Positions 6,638-16,228 of a stretch of 44,173 nt of DNA are shown here, one piece after another. Source of the DNA: JBGRQB01 sp041725875. Lineage in GTDB: Bacteria > Bacteroidota > Ignavibacteria > Ignavibacteriales > Melioribacteraceae. The position numbers were made by a program, and so were the translations under genes. The notes below the pieces were generated by a model. That model saw nothing but the letters and a program-made list of their open reading frames with translations, was not told the DNA's origin and made no database searches. Within the stretch, counting starts at the first letter, position 1, and every line of letters begins with the position of its first letter. Location of the stretch: the NCBI GenBank assembly GCA_041725875.1, contig JBGRQB010000013.1:1-44173 (forward strand), in the 5' to 3' direction.

Positions 6638-9542
6638 ATTTTAAAGCATTATATAAAATCTCTGCCGGATGATAAACTTCTCTTCCGGTTCCATCTTTAA
6701 TTTGATGCCTGCAGCTTGTTCCCGGTGCGGAAATTATTGTTTCAGGTTTTGCTTCTCTTACTGCCGGAAAAAGAACCAGCTCCCCTATTTTTGTTGAAAG
6801 TTCATAATGTTCTTTTTCATATCCAAATGAACCTGCCATTCCGCAGCATCCGCTTGGAATTTCTTCTACCGAATAATTTTTCGGCAAAGTTAACATTTTT
6901 TTTGTAGGCACCGTGCTTGCAAGTGCTTTTTGATGACAATGTCCGTGAAGTTTAATATTAATTTTATCTTCAACAAAATTATCGGAAGTAATATTTCCTT
7001 CATCAATCTCTTTTGCAATAAATTCATCAATCATCAAACAATTTTTTGCAAGTGTTTTTGCTTCTTCTCGTAATTCCGAATTTACCAGATCAGGATATTC
7101 ATCGCGAAAAGTTAGTATTGCCGACGGTTCAACTCCCAGCAACGGATTTTTTTCTGAAATTTTTCTGTGTAAAAGATTCACATTTTTATTGGCAATTTTC
7201 TTTGCTTCTTTTACAAGTCCTTTAGAAAGAAAAGTTCTGCCGCTTTCAAAATGTTCAGGTACTTCTACTCTGTATCCAAGTTTGTTTAAAAGTTTGACTG
7301 TTTTTATCCCGGTTTCAACATCGTTAAAGTTTGTGAATTCATCTGCAAAAATGTAAACACGCTTTTTATTCTTTTTCAGATTGTTAAAGTTTTGTTTTAT
7401 CCAATACCTAAAAGTGAATTTGTGCATTAACGGAATATTTCTTTCAGGAGCAAAACCCAAAACTTTTTTTATTAAAGCTGATGTAATTGTTCCGCCTAAA
7501 AAGAAGTTATTCAACCCTGCAAATTTTTTCAGATAATTATTTATTCTTGGTAAATATGCAATCAAACGAGTTCGTAATGAAATTCCGTTCTGATCATAAT
7601 AAAACTGCATATACTCTGCTTTGAGTCTTGCCATATCAACGTTTGACGGGCATTCACTTTTGCATCCTTTGCAGGAGAGACACAAATCAAGCACTTCATA
7701 TATTTCTTTGCTTGAAAATTTTTCCTTCCCGCCATTTGTCAGGTATTCTCTTAATGTATTTGCTCTGGCACGGGTTGTATTTTTTTCATCTTTAGCCGCC
7801 ATGTAGCTCGGACACATAGTTCCGCCAATAATTTCCGATTTACGGCAATCACCGGAACCGTTACATTTTTCTATGGCTTGTAAAAATCCGCCGGAAGAGG
7901 AATAATCAAATTGAGTTTCAAATTTTTCAGTTTTTTGTCCCGGAACATATCTGAGCGATTTGTTCATTTCAGGTGTATCTACAATTTTCCCCGGATTAAA
8001 AATATGTTCCGGATCCCAAGTGTTTTTTACTTCCTTAAATAAATTGTAAATATGATCCCCGAGCATAAAAGGAATAAACTCTCCTCTTAATCTGCCGTCA
8101 CCATGTTCGCCACTTAACGAACCTTTATATTTTTTTACAAGCTTTGCAATTTCATCTGCTATTGTGTGAAATAGTTTTACATCATTTGCATCTTTAAGAT
8201 TTAACACCGGACGCAAATGTAATTCACCTGTTGCAATGTGCGCATAATAAACACACTCCAAATTATATTCTTTAAGAACTTCCTTAAACTCTGCCATATA
8301 ATCAGGCAGCACTTGCGGGTTAACTGCTGTATCTTCAATAACCGCAACAGGCTTTTTATCTCCGGGAATGTTGGAGAGCAAGCCCAGACCAGCTTTTCTC
8401 AGGTTCCAGACTTTACCAATATCTGCACCAAACAAAACAGGAAAATGATAACCGAGTCCGGCAGTTTTAATTTCTTCTTCCATCTCTTTTTTCAGTTGCA
8501 GAATTTTTTCTTTTGAATCACTGTAAAACTCAACAACCAAAATTGCACCCGGATCTCCCTGAATGAAAAATCGGTTCTTCCGCTGTTCGATATTTTCTTT
8601 TGTGCAATCAAGAATGATTTTATCAATAAGTTCAATTGCTGCCGGTTTATATTTTAACGCAATTAAATTTGCTTTGAAAGTTTGTTCAATCGAATTGCAA
8701 TGAACTGCAACAACAGCTTTTTCTTTTGGCGGCAGATCAACAAGATTCAGTTTTATCTCCGTAATAAAAAGAAGCGTTCCTTCTGAACCGGCTATCAGTT
8801 TACACAAATTTATTTTTTCATCTGAACCGGAAAAGGTTTCTGCGTTAAGTAATAAATCAAGTGCATATCCGGTGTTTCTTCTTTCAATAGATTTATCAGG
8901 ATAGTTTGAATTTATCTCTTCAATGTTTTTTTCATTTGTAAGGATTTCATTCAGCTTCCGATAAATTTTTGATTCCAGATTATCACCGGAAAGTTTTTGC
9001 TTAAATTCTTCTTTTGTTAAATCTGAAAAAACCGCTTCACTCCCGTCAGATAAAACAGCTTTTACTTCAAGAAGATGATCTCTTGTTGAACCGTAAATAA
9101 GTGAGTGTGATCCGCAGGAGTTGTTTCCAACCATTCCGCCAATCATACATCTATTGCTTGTTGAGGTTTCCGGACCAAAAAACAATTCCATTGGTGCTAA
9201 ATATTTGTTTAGTTCATCCAGTACAACACCCGGCTGAACACGCACCCATTTCTCTTTTTTGTTTACTTCAATAATTTTTGTCCAGTGTGCTGACACATCG
9301 GCAATTATTCCGCCGCCAACAACTTGTCCTGCCAAAGATGTTCCGGCTGTTCGCGGTATAATGGAAGTTTTATTCTCCCTGGCAAAACTTATCAGTTTTT
9401 TGATATCGTTTACTGTTTTAGGTTTTGTAACTGCAAGCGGTTTTTCTTTATATACTGATGCATCTGTTGAATACAAAGTTCTGTACGCATCATTTGTAAT
9501 TATCTCGCCTGAAAATTCTTTTTTTAATTCTTCAAAATTCAT
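6636..9542 (-). CDS. FAD-linked oxidase / Fe-S fusion, YdiJ-type 2-hydroxyacid dehydrogenase
   Basis: This 968-residue protein fuses a GlcD-like flavin dehydrogenase to a GlpC/CCG iron-sulfur module, the arrangement of E. coli YdiJ (about 1,018 residues), which oxidises D-2-hydroxyglutarate. The FAD-binding domain (about 20-265) has PRTAGTSLAGQ and GNNSCGSHSLIYGST. The FAD-oxidase C domain ends with GEHGDGRLRGEF. A 4Fe-4S motif CLSCKGCKSECP follows, and two cysteine-rich CCG segments include GHCHQKAL and SGCCGMAGSFGYE. Electrons probably pass from a D-2-hydroxyacid (lactate or 2-hydroxyglutarate) to quinone or another carrier. The substrate is not decided by sequence. A CstA transporter lies just upstream on the same strand (15 nt), consistent with organic-acid use. 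Confidence 0.88.
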   Translation of the reverse strand: MNFEELKKEFSGEIITNDAYRTLYSTDASVYKEKPLAVTKPKTVNDIKKLISFARENKTSIIPRTAGTSLAGQVVGGGIIADVSAHWTKIIEVNKKEKWVRVQPGVVLDELNKYLAPMELFFGPETSTSNRCMIGGMVGNNSCGSHSLIYGSTRDHLLEVKAVLSDGSEAVFSDLTKEEFKQKLSGDNLESKIYRKLNEILTNEKNIEEINSNYPDKSIERRNTGYALDLLLNAETFSGSDEKINLCKLIAGSEGTLLFITEIKLNLVDLPPKEKAVVAVHCNSIEQTFKANLIALKYKPAAIELIDKIILDCTKENIEQRKNRFFIQGDPGAILVVEFYSDSKEKILQLKKEMEEEIKTAGLGYHFPVLFGADIGKVWNLRKAGLGLLSNIPGDKKPVAVIEDTAVNPQVLPDYMAEFKEVLKEYNLECVYYAHIATGELHLRPVLNLKDANDVKLFHTIADEIAKLVKKYKGSLSGEHGDGRLRGEFIPFMLGDHIYNLFKEVKNTWDPEHIFNPGKIVDTPEMNKSLRYVPGQKTEKFETQFDYSSSGGFLQAIEKCNGSGDCRKSEIIGGTMCPSYMAAKDEKNTTRARANTLREYLTNGGKEKFSSKEIYEVLDLCLSCKGCKSECPSNVDMARLKAEYMQFYYDQNGISLRTRLIAYLPRINNYLKKFAGLNNFFLGGTITSALIKKVLGFAPERNIPLMHKFTFRYWIKQNFNNLKKNKKRVYIFADEFTNFNDVETGIKTVKLLNKLGYRVEVPEHFESGRTFLSKGLVKEAKKIANKNVNLLHRKISEKNPLLGVEPSAILTFRDEYPDLVNSELREEAKTLAKNCLMIDEFIAKEIDEGNITSDNFVEDKINIKLHGHCHQKALASTVPTKKMLTLPKNYSVEEIPSGCCGMAGSFGYEKEHYELSTKIGELVLFPAVREAKPETIISAPGTSCRHQIKDGTGREVYHPAEILYNALK

Positions 9543-9557
9543 CTGTTCATAATATCC

Positions 9558-11180
9558 TTAACTACTCTGTTCCGCCGGTTTTAATTTTTCTTTATTATTA
9601 TTGTATTTTTTTACAACTTCTTTAATCATTACTATTAAAAGAATTGCAAGAAAGATTATCAATCCAAGACTAATAAACTTGCTTTCCATTACATATTTAT
9701 AACCCAGATAAACCAAACCGGCAACTGTTGTGGGAATTAAAAATAGTAACGGAAAAATTATATGTATGTAGTAACTAAAATTCTTTTCTCCTTTGTGACT
9801 CACAAACAAAATTGTAAACGGAATTATCAATAGCATCAAACCACCTAAAACCAATCCGTTCCACAATTCAATAAACGGCACCTGATAGTAAAGGAAAAAT
9901 CCTACAACTGCCACAAATATACTTGATGCAAAATTTCCTTTTAGAAAAGTTTTGTGACCCAGTTCCTGAACCACGTAGCGACTAGTTCTTGCAAATGAAT
10001 CAAGCGTTGTAAGTGTAAGTGCTGATAATGCGAGCGCTCCGGCAGTAACTCCTACTATAACCGGAATTCCTAAATGCGCCATTGCGTTTCCGAGTCCTTC
10101 TGAAAACAGCTGACTTATAACCCCGCTGGTTAACTCTTTTGAGGAAAAATCAGCATAAGAAAATGCTGAAATTACAAATGATGCGGAGAGCACTGCCATA
10201 ACTGTTTCGCCAATCATTCCGCCGTAAGCAATCGGGAATGCGTGTGATTCTTTTTTAATCTGCTTTGAAGTTGTACCTGAATTTATAAGCGCGTGCCAGC
10301 CTGAAGCTGCACCACAGGAAATTGTAACAAACAGCATTGGCCATAAGGGACCGCGAATTTCACTGAAAAAGTCGTGGAAAAACGGCATTTTGATTGTCGG
10401 AGCCCCAATAATCAACCCGATAAAACCAATTACCAATCCAATACTTAAAATTGAAAAATTTAAATAATCGCGCGGTTGAAGAAGAATCCACACAGGCACA
10501 TAAATAGCAATAAATGTATAGCCAAGGAAAAAGAGTGACCAGAAATCTTTTGAAGCTTCAATTGGGGTTGAAATTCCATACCAGACACAAACCACTGTTA
10601 ATGAAATTCCCACTATAGTTGTTATCAGCAAACTGACACCTTTTTTTAACATAACTCCGCACAACATTGCAATGGGAATTAATGCAAGTGTCGGCAGAAC
10701 CGCAGTTGGCATTTTTTCAAGTGTACTGGCTATTATAGAAAGGAAAATTGCATAGACTAAAATTCCGCCAAAGGCGAGTACAATACTTACCATTTTCCCT
10801 GACCAGGGGCCAATTTCTTCTTTGGCAACTTCGCCCATCGACTTTCCTTTGTGTCGAACAGAAAGCATAAGCGAATAATAATCGTGAACTCCGCCAATCA
10901 GAAGCACTCCGAAAATCATCCATAATAATGCGGGTCCCCATCCCCAAATCAATCCTACAATAGATGCAATAATGGGACTGGTTCCTGCTATTGACATAAA
11001 ATGATGACCGAAAAGAACTCCTTTTCGAGTCGGGACAAAATCTTTATTATCATTCAGTTCAACAGCCGGGGTCTGGTTATTATCATCCGGATGAAAATTT
11101 GACGTAACACTTTTTTTGAGAAATTTGTAACCAAAGAGAAGAGTTGCGTAACCTACTAAAAATAAAGGCACAATGTTCAT
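9558..11180 (-). CDS. cstA: CstA-family carbon starvation / pyruvate transporter
   Basis: The start at 11180 (MNIVPLFLVGY) is chosen over the in-frame upstream start because GAGG precedes it and the longer version only adds a polar tail. The 540-residue protein has about 14 membrane helices and the CstA core: GHHFMSIAGTSP near the N-terminus and GGVHDYYSLMLSVRHKGKS. It is shorter than E. coli CstA (701 residues), as are many members outside Proteobacteria. Known members take up pyruvate or peptides during carbon limitation. It is 15 nt upstream of the 2-hydroxyacid dehydrogenase, so uptake and oxidation of 3-carbon acids is a reasonable joint role. Confidence 0.9.
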   Translation of the reverse strand: MNIVPLFLVGYATLLFGYKFLKKSVTSNFHPDDNNQTPAVELNDNKDFVPTRKGVLFGHHFMSIAGTSPIIASIVGLIWGWGPALLWMIFGVLLIGGVHDYYSLMLSVRHKGKSMGEVAKEEIGPWSGKMVSIVLAFGGILVYAIFLSIIASTLEKMPTAVLPTLALIPIAMLCGVMLKKGVSLLITTIVGISLTVVCVWYGISTPIEASKDFWSLFFLGYTFIAIYVPVWILLQPRDYLNFSILSIGLVIGFIGLIIGAPTIKMPFFHDFFSEIRGPLWPMLFVTISCGAASGWHALINSGTTSKQIKKESHAFPIAYGGMIGETVMAVLSASFVISAFSYADFSSKELTSGVISQLFSEGLGNAMAHLGIPVIVGVTAGALALSALTLTTLDSFARTSRYVVQELGHKTFLKGNFASSIFVAVVGFFLYYQVPFIELWNGLVLGGLMLLIIPFTILFVSHKGEKNFSYYIHIIFPLLFLIPTTVAGLVYLGYKYVMESKFISLGLIIFLAILLIVMIKEVVKKYNNNKEKLKPAEQSS

Positions 11181-11288
11181 ATAAACCTCACACAACTTGC
11201 TGGAATTATTAATTTCGTATTTCAAAATAAGAAAATGAGTCTTGATTTACTAGTAAGATAACGGATAATTTAACCGCGGATTTTCTTT

Positions 11289-11314
11289 ATCTTTGCAATA
11301 AATAATTATATTTG
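11289..11314 (+). promoter_or_regulatory. Two TAnnTTTG-type -7 elements before the 7TM-AraC gene
   Basis: TATCTTTG (11289-11296) and TATATTTG (11307-11314) both match the Bacteroidota -7 consensus TAnnTTTG. They would give leaders of roughly 33 or 16 nt. No convincing -33 TTTG is seen at the expected distance, so the site is tentative. Confidence 0.3.
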
Positions 11315-11335
11315 CTTTTAAAAGCAGCGGAATTT

Positions 11336-12475
11336 ATGCAAGATTTTCTACACTCGGATTTTATCAAATTTATATATGCTTTTGGAATAGGGCAGGCAAT
11401 TCTTTTATCTGTGCTTTTAATTAAAAAAAAGATAAATGTTGTCTCAAACCGCTTTCTTTCGGCTATTTTTATTTTATGCGGAATTGAGTTAATTTCCGGC
11501 GTATATTATCTGGGCGGCTATTTTGAAAATTATCCCGGGTTTATCGGACTCACAAACGGATTTGCATATCTCTTCGGACCCATGATATATTTTTATGTTT
11601 ATTTTCTTAAACCGGAAAACAAATTTAATTTTCGTAAAATAGGGATTCACTTTATTCCGTTTGTAATGGCTTTCCTGTTTTATATTATTCCTGTGTTGGA
11701 TGCAAACAACACAGAAAAACTTAAATTTGCCGAACAGTTGTTTGCTTTTAATACTCCTACCAAGGTTTTAGGGTTTTTAGCACCTTTTCATTCCATTTTA
11801 TATGTTGTTATTACTTTACTGGAAATCAGAAAAATTGTTGCAAACCTGAAAAACAACTTTTCCAATGTGGAATTTGCTAATCTTTACTGGTTGAAATACT
11901 TTTTTTTTGGTGTATTGTTTCAGGCCGCAGTAGTTGTTATTTTACATGTTTTTGAAGATTCTTTCTCTTTTGACATAAAATATATTATGCTCTTATCAAT
12001 TGCAGTTTTTATGATTTTGGCCGGATACATTTCATTAAAACAACCGGAAGTTAAATCATTTATATTAAAAAATGATGATGACTCTCCTGCAAAAAAAGAA
12101 TATAAAAAAACGGCTCTGAAAGATGAACAGATTGATGAACTAATTGAAAAAGTAAAAACTGCACTGGAAGTTGATAAACTTTATCTGAACCCAAAATTGA
12201 GTTTAAAAGAATTATCTGATCAGACAGGCATATCCACACACAATCTGACAGAATTAATAAACACGCAGATGAATCTTTCCTTTTATGATTTAATAAATAA
12301 TTACAGAATTGAAGAGATTAAAAAGTTAATTGAAGATGACACTGAAAAGAAATACAGTCTGCTGGCTTTGGCTTATGAAGCCGGATTCAGTTCAAAAACC
12401 TCATTTAACACAATATTCAAAAAAATTGTAATGATGACTCCTTCCGAATACAGAAGTAAAATTCTAAATAAATAA
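11336..12475 (+). CDS. Membrane-anchored AraC-family regulator (7TM-HTH)
   Basis: I start at the ATG at 11336 (MQDFLHSDF) because the longer frame begins with TTG. The 379-residue protein has an N-terminal membrane domain of about seven helices (residues 12-238), a charged linker and a C-terminal AraC double helix-turn-helix (about 270-375) ending in the typical GFSSKTSFNTIFKK...TPSEYR segment. Such 7TM-AraC proteins, common in Bacteroidota, probably bind DNA from the membrane in response to an envelope or external signal; the ligand is unknown. It is convergent with the TonB-dependent receptor at 12519-14801 and divergent from cstA, either of which might be a target. Confidence 0.88.
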   Translation: MQDFLHSDFIKFIYAFGIGQAILLSVLLIKKKINVVSNRFLSAIFILCGIELISGVYYLGGYFENYPGFIGLTNGFAYLFGPMIYFYVYFLKPENKFNFRKIGIHFIPFVMAFLFYIIPVLDANNTEKLKFAEQLFAFNTPTKVLGFLAPFHSILYVVITLLEIRKIVANLKNNFSNVEFANLYWLKYFFFGVLFQAAVVVILHVFEDSFSFDIKYIMLLSIAVFMILAGYISLKQPEVKSFILKNDDDSPAKKEYKKTALKDEQIDELIEKVKTALEVDKLYLNPKLSLKELSDQTGISTHNLTELINTQMNLSFYDLINNYRIEEIKKLIEDDTEKKYSLLALAYEAGFSSKTSFNTIFKKIVMMTPSEYRSKILNK

Positions 12476-12498
12476 AGCGCGATTTATAACCGCGCTTT
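12474..12498. terminator. Bidirectional terminator
   Basis: The stem AAAGCGCG/CGCGCTTT has a 9-nt loop and T-rich flank, and begins at the stop codon of the AraC gene. It lies between the AraC gene and the convergent TonB receptor. Confidence 0.8.
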
Positions 12499-12518
12499 TA
12501 TTATTCACCTTACACTTA

Positions 12519-14801
12519 CTAAAGCTCCCATTCAACTCCGAGAATCGGCATGGTACTCCATTGTTTTACCTTTTTAACTTCGTTGGAAATCTCGTTCCAC
12601 ACATATCCGGCAATGTTTTCCCTTCCGTAAACATTCCATACATCGAGATAAACAACCAAGTTGGAATTGGCAAAATTGAATCGTTTATCGACTCTCAAAT
12701 TGAGTGAATGATAGGCCGGGAGCCTTTCACTGTTTATTTTGTTTGTATCATAGATACCTTTTCTAAGTTTTGCTGACTGCACCAAATCAAAAGGAGTATA
12801 TGGGATTCCCCCGCCGTAAAGCCATTTTGCGCTAAATTCCCAACTGTTATTTGGTTTATAACCGCCTTCAAGTGCAAACATCAATTCGTTATCGTAAATT
12901 CTGTCGTGCCAGTCGCCATTAACATCTTTATACCTTGTTTTTGAATAAGATGCACTGATTAGACCGTAAAACCCTGAAGCCATTTTTTTCTGGATTGTCA
13001 TTTCAACTCCGCGCGCATAAGCTTCGCCATTATCTTTTAATTCATTGTGCGCTCTGGAAAATGTGTTACTTGTGGTTTCATCAAACAAAAACGATTTTGG
13101 CTGAGTAGGATCAACCGGAAAATCCTGATACTTCTTTTCATAAACCTCTACTGTTAATTTGGTCTGAGGAGAAAGCATTTTTGTAAAACCCGCCACAAAA
13201 TGGAAAGCAACAGGTGTTTTTAGATCTTTAAATGCCTCATTCTGAACAAGAATATTCATCGGGATATTTTGATGATAAACACCTGCCGCCATATTTATTT
13301 TAACAGTTTCACTAACCTGCAGAGCCAGACCAATCCTCGGATCAACAACAAGTTCATCAGTATAATCAAAATAATCTGCCCTTACACCTGGTTTAATTGT
13401 TAAATATTTTCCTGCTTTTAATGTAAAATTTAAGAAAGAAGCGGCTTTTACTGCTTCAAGGTTGTCTTTTATTTTTGTTTCCGGAATCAGGTTTCCAAAC
13501 TCATTTACTGTAGCTCCGTAATGAAAATCAAACTTATTTGACAAATACTTTGCTTCGAGTCCGAACTCCATCTGAAACTTCTTCGAAAAATTGAAATAAT
13601 TCACATTTCTGAATGATATTGTTTCTTCTCTGGTTTTATTTTTAAGAAACAGATTATCATCTTGTGTAAAATTATAATCCCAGTCATACTCTATAAAATT
13701 ATGCGCAACAGATGTGTTGGAATATCCCTTTTTGCCCCAGAGAAAACGCCAGTTAATTCCCGCAACATTGGTAATAGAATTAGTTTTTCCGTACGTGTTT
13801 TCTTCTTCTTTTAAGACTTTTTTTCTTTCTAAATCGATTTTATCATTTGCAAATATATCAATTAACGAAATTTTATGACGCTTATTAATATCCCAGGTCA
13901 ATTTTCCCTGAAAATCACTGTAATTGGGAACCGCTCCACCTGCATTTACAGAACTGAGAATTAAATCAGTATAACTTTTATTAACTGCTGCAAGAAAAGA
14001 GACTTTATCTTTTACAATTGGACCCTCGGCAGAAAAGCCAAATCCCATCATTGAAAAATTAAACTGCGGATAAAATTTGTTTTTATCGCCTTCCCGGAAT
14101 TTCAACTCCATCACAGATGAAAGTTTGTCGCCATACGCGGCCCCAAATCCGCCCGCATTAAAAGTAAGCTCCTCAATAAAATCGACGTTAATTAATGCAA
14201 GTCCGCCACCTGAGGAGCCTTGTACAGGAAAATGATTTATATTAGGAATTTCAATATTGTCGAGAATAAAAGTATTTTCAACCGGTGAGCCGCCTCTCAC
14301 AACCATACTGTTTTTCTGATCATTTACCTTTGCAAGCGAAGGAAGAGATGTAAGAATTCTGCTGATATCCCCTGCCGCTCCGGGCGCTCTTCTTATCTCT
14401 TCGTTTGAAAAGTTGATTGCACTGACAGGTTTTTCTTCTAATTCGGTAAAATATCCGGCTGAAACAACAACCTGATCCATTTTAATTGATTCTTCTGCCA
14501 TCTCTACATTTAAATATGTTACACGCCCAGAACGAACGATCACATTTGATTTAATTTGCTTTTTATAGCCCAAATAAGAGATTATTATTTCATAATCACC
14601 CACCGGAAGATTTTTAATATTATATTTACCATCAACATCAGTTGTCGTACCAACATTCTTATTATTAACATAAACATTTACTCCAATTAGCGGCAGCTTA
14701 GTGTTTTTGTCAACAACCTTTCCGGAAATTTCGCCCCCCGGCTCGTTAATTCCGGCAAAAACCGTAGTAAAAAAAATTATAAGCAATATTATCTTTTTCA
14801 T
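12519..14801 (-). CDS. TonB-dependent receptor with carboxypeptidase-regulatory-like domain
   Basis: I start at 14801 (MKKIILLIIFF), preceded by AAAGGAATCACA, not at 14834, because this gives a proper signal peptide. The 760-residue outer-membrane protein has an N-terminal beta-sandwich (about 25-110: GEISGKVVDKNTKLPLIGV...YEIIISYLGYK), a plug domain (about 120-235, with FILDNIEIPNINHFP) and a 22-strand barrel ending in an aromatic WEL terminus. It imports a large or scarce nutrient, energised by TonB/ExbBD encoded elsewhere. No SusD-like lipoprotein is adjacent, so it is not a standard glycan locus. The neighbouring convergent regulator gives the only hint of control. Confidence 0.9.
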   Translation of the reverse strand: MKKIILLIIFFTTVFAGINEPGGEISGKVVDKNTKLPLIGVNVYVNNKNVGTTTDVDGKYNIKNLPVGDYEIIISYLGYKKQIKSNVIVRSGRVTYLNVEMAEESIKMDQVVVSAGYFTELEEKPVSAINFSNEEIRRAPGAAGDISRILTSLPSLAKVNDQKNSMVVRGGSPVENTFILDNIEIPNINHFPVQGSSGGGLALINVDFIEELTFNAGGFGAAYGDKLSSVMELKFREGDKNKFYPQFNFSMMGFGFSAEGPIVKDKVSFLAAVNKSYTDLILSSVNAGGAVPNYSDFQGKLTWDINKRHKISLIDIFANDKIDLERKKVLKEEENTYGKTNSITNVAGINWRFLWGKKGYSNTSVAHNFIEYDWDYNFTQDDNLFLKNKTREETISFRNVNYFNFSKKFQMEFGLEAKYLSNKFDFHYGATVNEFGNLIPETKIKDNLEAVKAASFLNFTLKAGKYLTIKPGVRADYFDYTDELVVDPRIGLALQVSETVKINMAAGVYHQNIPMNILVQNEAFKDLKTPVAFHFVAGFTKMLSPQTKLTVEVYEKKYQDFPVDPTQPKSFLFDETTSNTFSRAHNELKDNGEAYARGVEMTIQKKMASGFYGLISASYSKTRYKDVNGDWHDRIYDNELMFALEGGYKPNNSWEFSAKWLYGGGIPYTPFDLVQSAKLRKGIYDTNKINSERLPAYHSLNLRVDKRFNFANSNLVVYLDVWNVYGRENIAGYVWNEISNEVKKVKQWSTMPILGVEWEL

Positions 14802-14990
14802 TGTGATTCCTTTTTTTGTGAATTTTAGTCCCAAATTACCTTCTAAAAAGGGATAAATCGTTCGAACCGTACTATCCGAACCACAAAACGGAATCTTTTT
14901 GAAGAATTATTTAAATTATTTCACAATTATTATGAACGTTCGTTAATTAACTTCTTTTATTTAGCTGAGTCCGGTTTTAAAATTTTTACT

Positions 14991-14998
14991 TAAATTTG
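14991..14998 (+). promoter_or_regulatory. TAnnTTTG-type promoter element of the PQ-loop/VOC operon
   Basis: TAAATTTG matches the Bacteroidota -7 consensus and would place the transcript start near 15003, about 23 nt before the ATG at 15026. The -33 box is weak (GGTTTT region). Confidence 0.3.
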
Positions 14999-15025
14999 AA
15001 CTTTGATTTAACAATCGGAGATCGT

Positions 15026-15310
15026 ATGCCTGTAAATGAAATGATTGGATGGCTGGGAAGTTTTTTGTTTTCTATTTGTGCTTTGCCTCAGGTTATCCAG
15101 ACCTGGAGAACAAAAAAAGCTGATGACTTAAATGCGTTGTTTTTATGGTTCTGGTTTTGGGGTGAGGTTTTTACTCTTATTTATATTGTGTGGACAGACA
15201 TTTCGCAGGGAGTTTATCACCTGCCACTCTATTTTAATTATTGTTTTAATCTTATTCTTGTAGTTTATCTCCTTTTTGCAAAATATTTTTATAAAACCGC
15301 TGTTAAATAA
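15026..15310 (+). CDS. PQ-loop (SemiSWEET-like) small membrane protein
   Basis: The ATG at 15026 (MPVNEMIGW) follows GGAG by 5 nt and is preferred over a TTG frame start at 14996. The 94-residue product has three membrane helices and the PQ-loop signature LPQVIQTWRTKKADDL after helix 1. Three-helix PQ-loop proteins dimerise into transporters; bacterial SemiSWEETs carry sugars. The substrate here is not known. The VOC gene starts 17 nt downstream and is probably co-transcribed. Confidence 0.8.
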   Translation: MPVNEMIGWLGSFLFSICALPQVIQTWRTKKADDLNALFLWFWFWGEVFTLIYIVWTDISQGVYHLPLYFNYCFNLILVVYLLFAKYFYKTAVK

Positions 15311-15326
15311 TTCACCCGGAGAAAAG

Positions 15327-15749
15327 ATGCAACAATCAATTGTACATATAGCGCTTGTAGTAAAAGATTATGATGAAGCAATCGAGTTTTACACAAAAAA
15401 ACTTCATTTTACTCTTGTTGAAGATACTTATCAACCAGAACAGAATAAACGATGGGTCGTGGTTTCACCTCCAGGTTCAGCCGGAACAACTATTTTGCTG
15501 GCAAGAGCTTCCAAGCCGGAACAGGAACCATTTATTGGTAATCAGGCCGGAGGAAGAGTATTTTTATTTCTTAATACAGATGATTTCTGGCGAGATTATG
15601 AAGATATGAAAGCCAAAGGAATTAAATTTGTAAGAGACCCAAAAACCGAATCTTACGGAACAGTTGCTGTTTTTGAAGATTTATATGGCAATCTTTGGGA
15701 TTTACTACAGCTTAATCCAGATCATCCAATCTCTCAAAGAACAAAGTAA
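15327..15749 (+). CDS. VOC (glyoxalase/bleomycin-resistance) family protein
   Basis: The ATG at 15327 follows GGAGAAAAG; the longer upstream frame overlaps the PQ-loop gene and lacks a start signal. The 140-residue protein shows two beta-alpha-beta-beta-beta modules: SIVHIALVVKDYDEAIEFY at the start and VAVFEDLYGNLWDLLQ at the end, with His in strand 1 and acidic residues in the last strand as candidate metal ligands. VOC proteins act as lyases, isomerases, dioxygenases or drug-binding proteins; the substrate is not predictable. A terminator follows at 15765-15790. Confidence 0.88.
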   Translation: MQQSIVHIALVVKDYDEAIEFYTKKLHFTLVEDTYQPEQNKRWVVVSPPGSAGTTILLARASKPEQEPFIGNQAGGRVFLFLNTDDFWRDYEDMKAKGIKFVRDPKTESYGTVAVFEDLYGNLWDLLQLNPDHPISQRTK

Positions 15750-15764
15750 CTTAAACTATAAATT

Positions 15765-15790
15765 GAGTCCTGATCTTTTAATCAGGACTC
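15765..15790. terminator. Hairpin terminator between convergent VOC genes
   Basis: A perfect 10-bp stem GAGTCCTGAT/ATCAGGACTC has a 6-nt loop. It lies 15 nt after the stop of the plus-strand VOC gene and 5 nt before the stop of the minus-strand one. The T-tract is weak on both sides. Confidence 0.7.
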
Positions 15791-15795
15791 TCAGC

Positions 15796-16152
15796 TTATT
15801 TTGAATATAACCCTATTCTATTTCCTTCCGTATCTTTAATCAAGGCAAAACATCCTGCATTTTCAGCTTCAATCTGTGTTTTCGGTTTTACAATTTCGCC
15901 GCCGGCTTTAACTGCCAGTTCAAGTTTTTCGTCAATGTTTTTCCCGCCGTCAAAGTAAATTATAACTCCGTCAGCAGAAGGATTAAATTTTTCTGCCCGA
16001 CTTATCATTCCGCAGATTTCACAATTTTCCGGAAAAAAGCCCATTTGCTCAGTTTCGTAATCTGCTTTTTTAATTTCTACCTGAAAAAGTTGTGAATAAA
16101 ATTTAATTGCCCTGTCAATATCGGTTGCAGGAATTTCATAACAGTTAATCAT
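15796..16152 (-). CDS. VOC family protein
   Basis: The ATG at 16152 (MINCYEIPATD) has GGAG just upstream and is preferred to the longer frame at 16182. The 118-residue protein opens with a VOC module (ATDIDRAIKFYSQLF) and closes with FALIKDTEGNRIGLYS, typical of the glyoxalase superfamily. The first-strand His is replaced (NCYEI), and the CEICG segment is unusual, so classical glyoxalase I activity is unlikely. It stands alone downstream of the AraC gene at 16229 with a 76-nt gap that may hold its own promoter. Confidence 0.85.
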   Translation of the reverse strand: MINCYEIPATDIDRAIKFYSQLFQVEIKKADYETEQMGFFPENCEICGMISRAEKFNPSADGVIIYFDGGKNIDEKLELAVKAGGEIVKPKTQIEAENAGCFALIKDTEGNRIGLYSK

Positions 16153-16228
16153 TTCATCTCCAATTTTGTTTAATGAGATCACAAATAAATTGAAGAATGA
16201 TGAGTTAAAATTGTAGATTTACGCCAAT

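Noticed and set aside
7766..7780. TGGCACGGGTTGTAT as a sigma-54 promoter
   Set aside because: The gap between the -24 and -12 boxes is too short and it lies inside the dehydrogenase gene.
14858..14869. GGTTCGAAC-like tRNA T-loop on the minus strand
   Set aside because: The flanking bases do not pair into a 5-bp stem and no acceptor or anticodon arm can be built.
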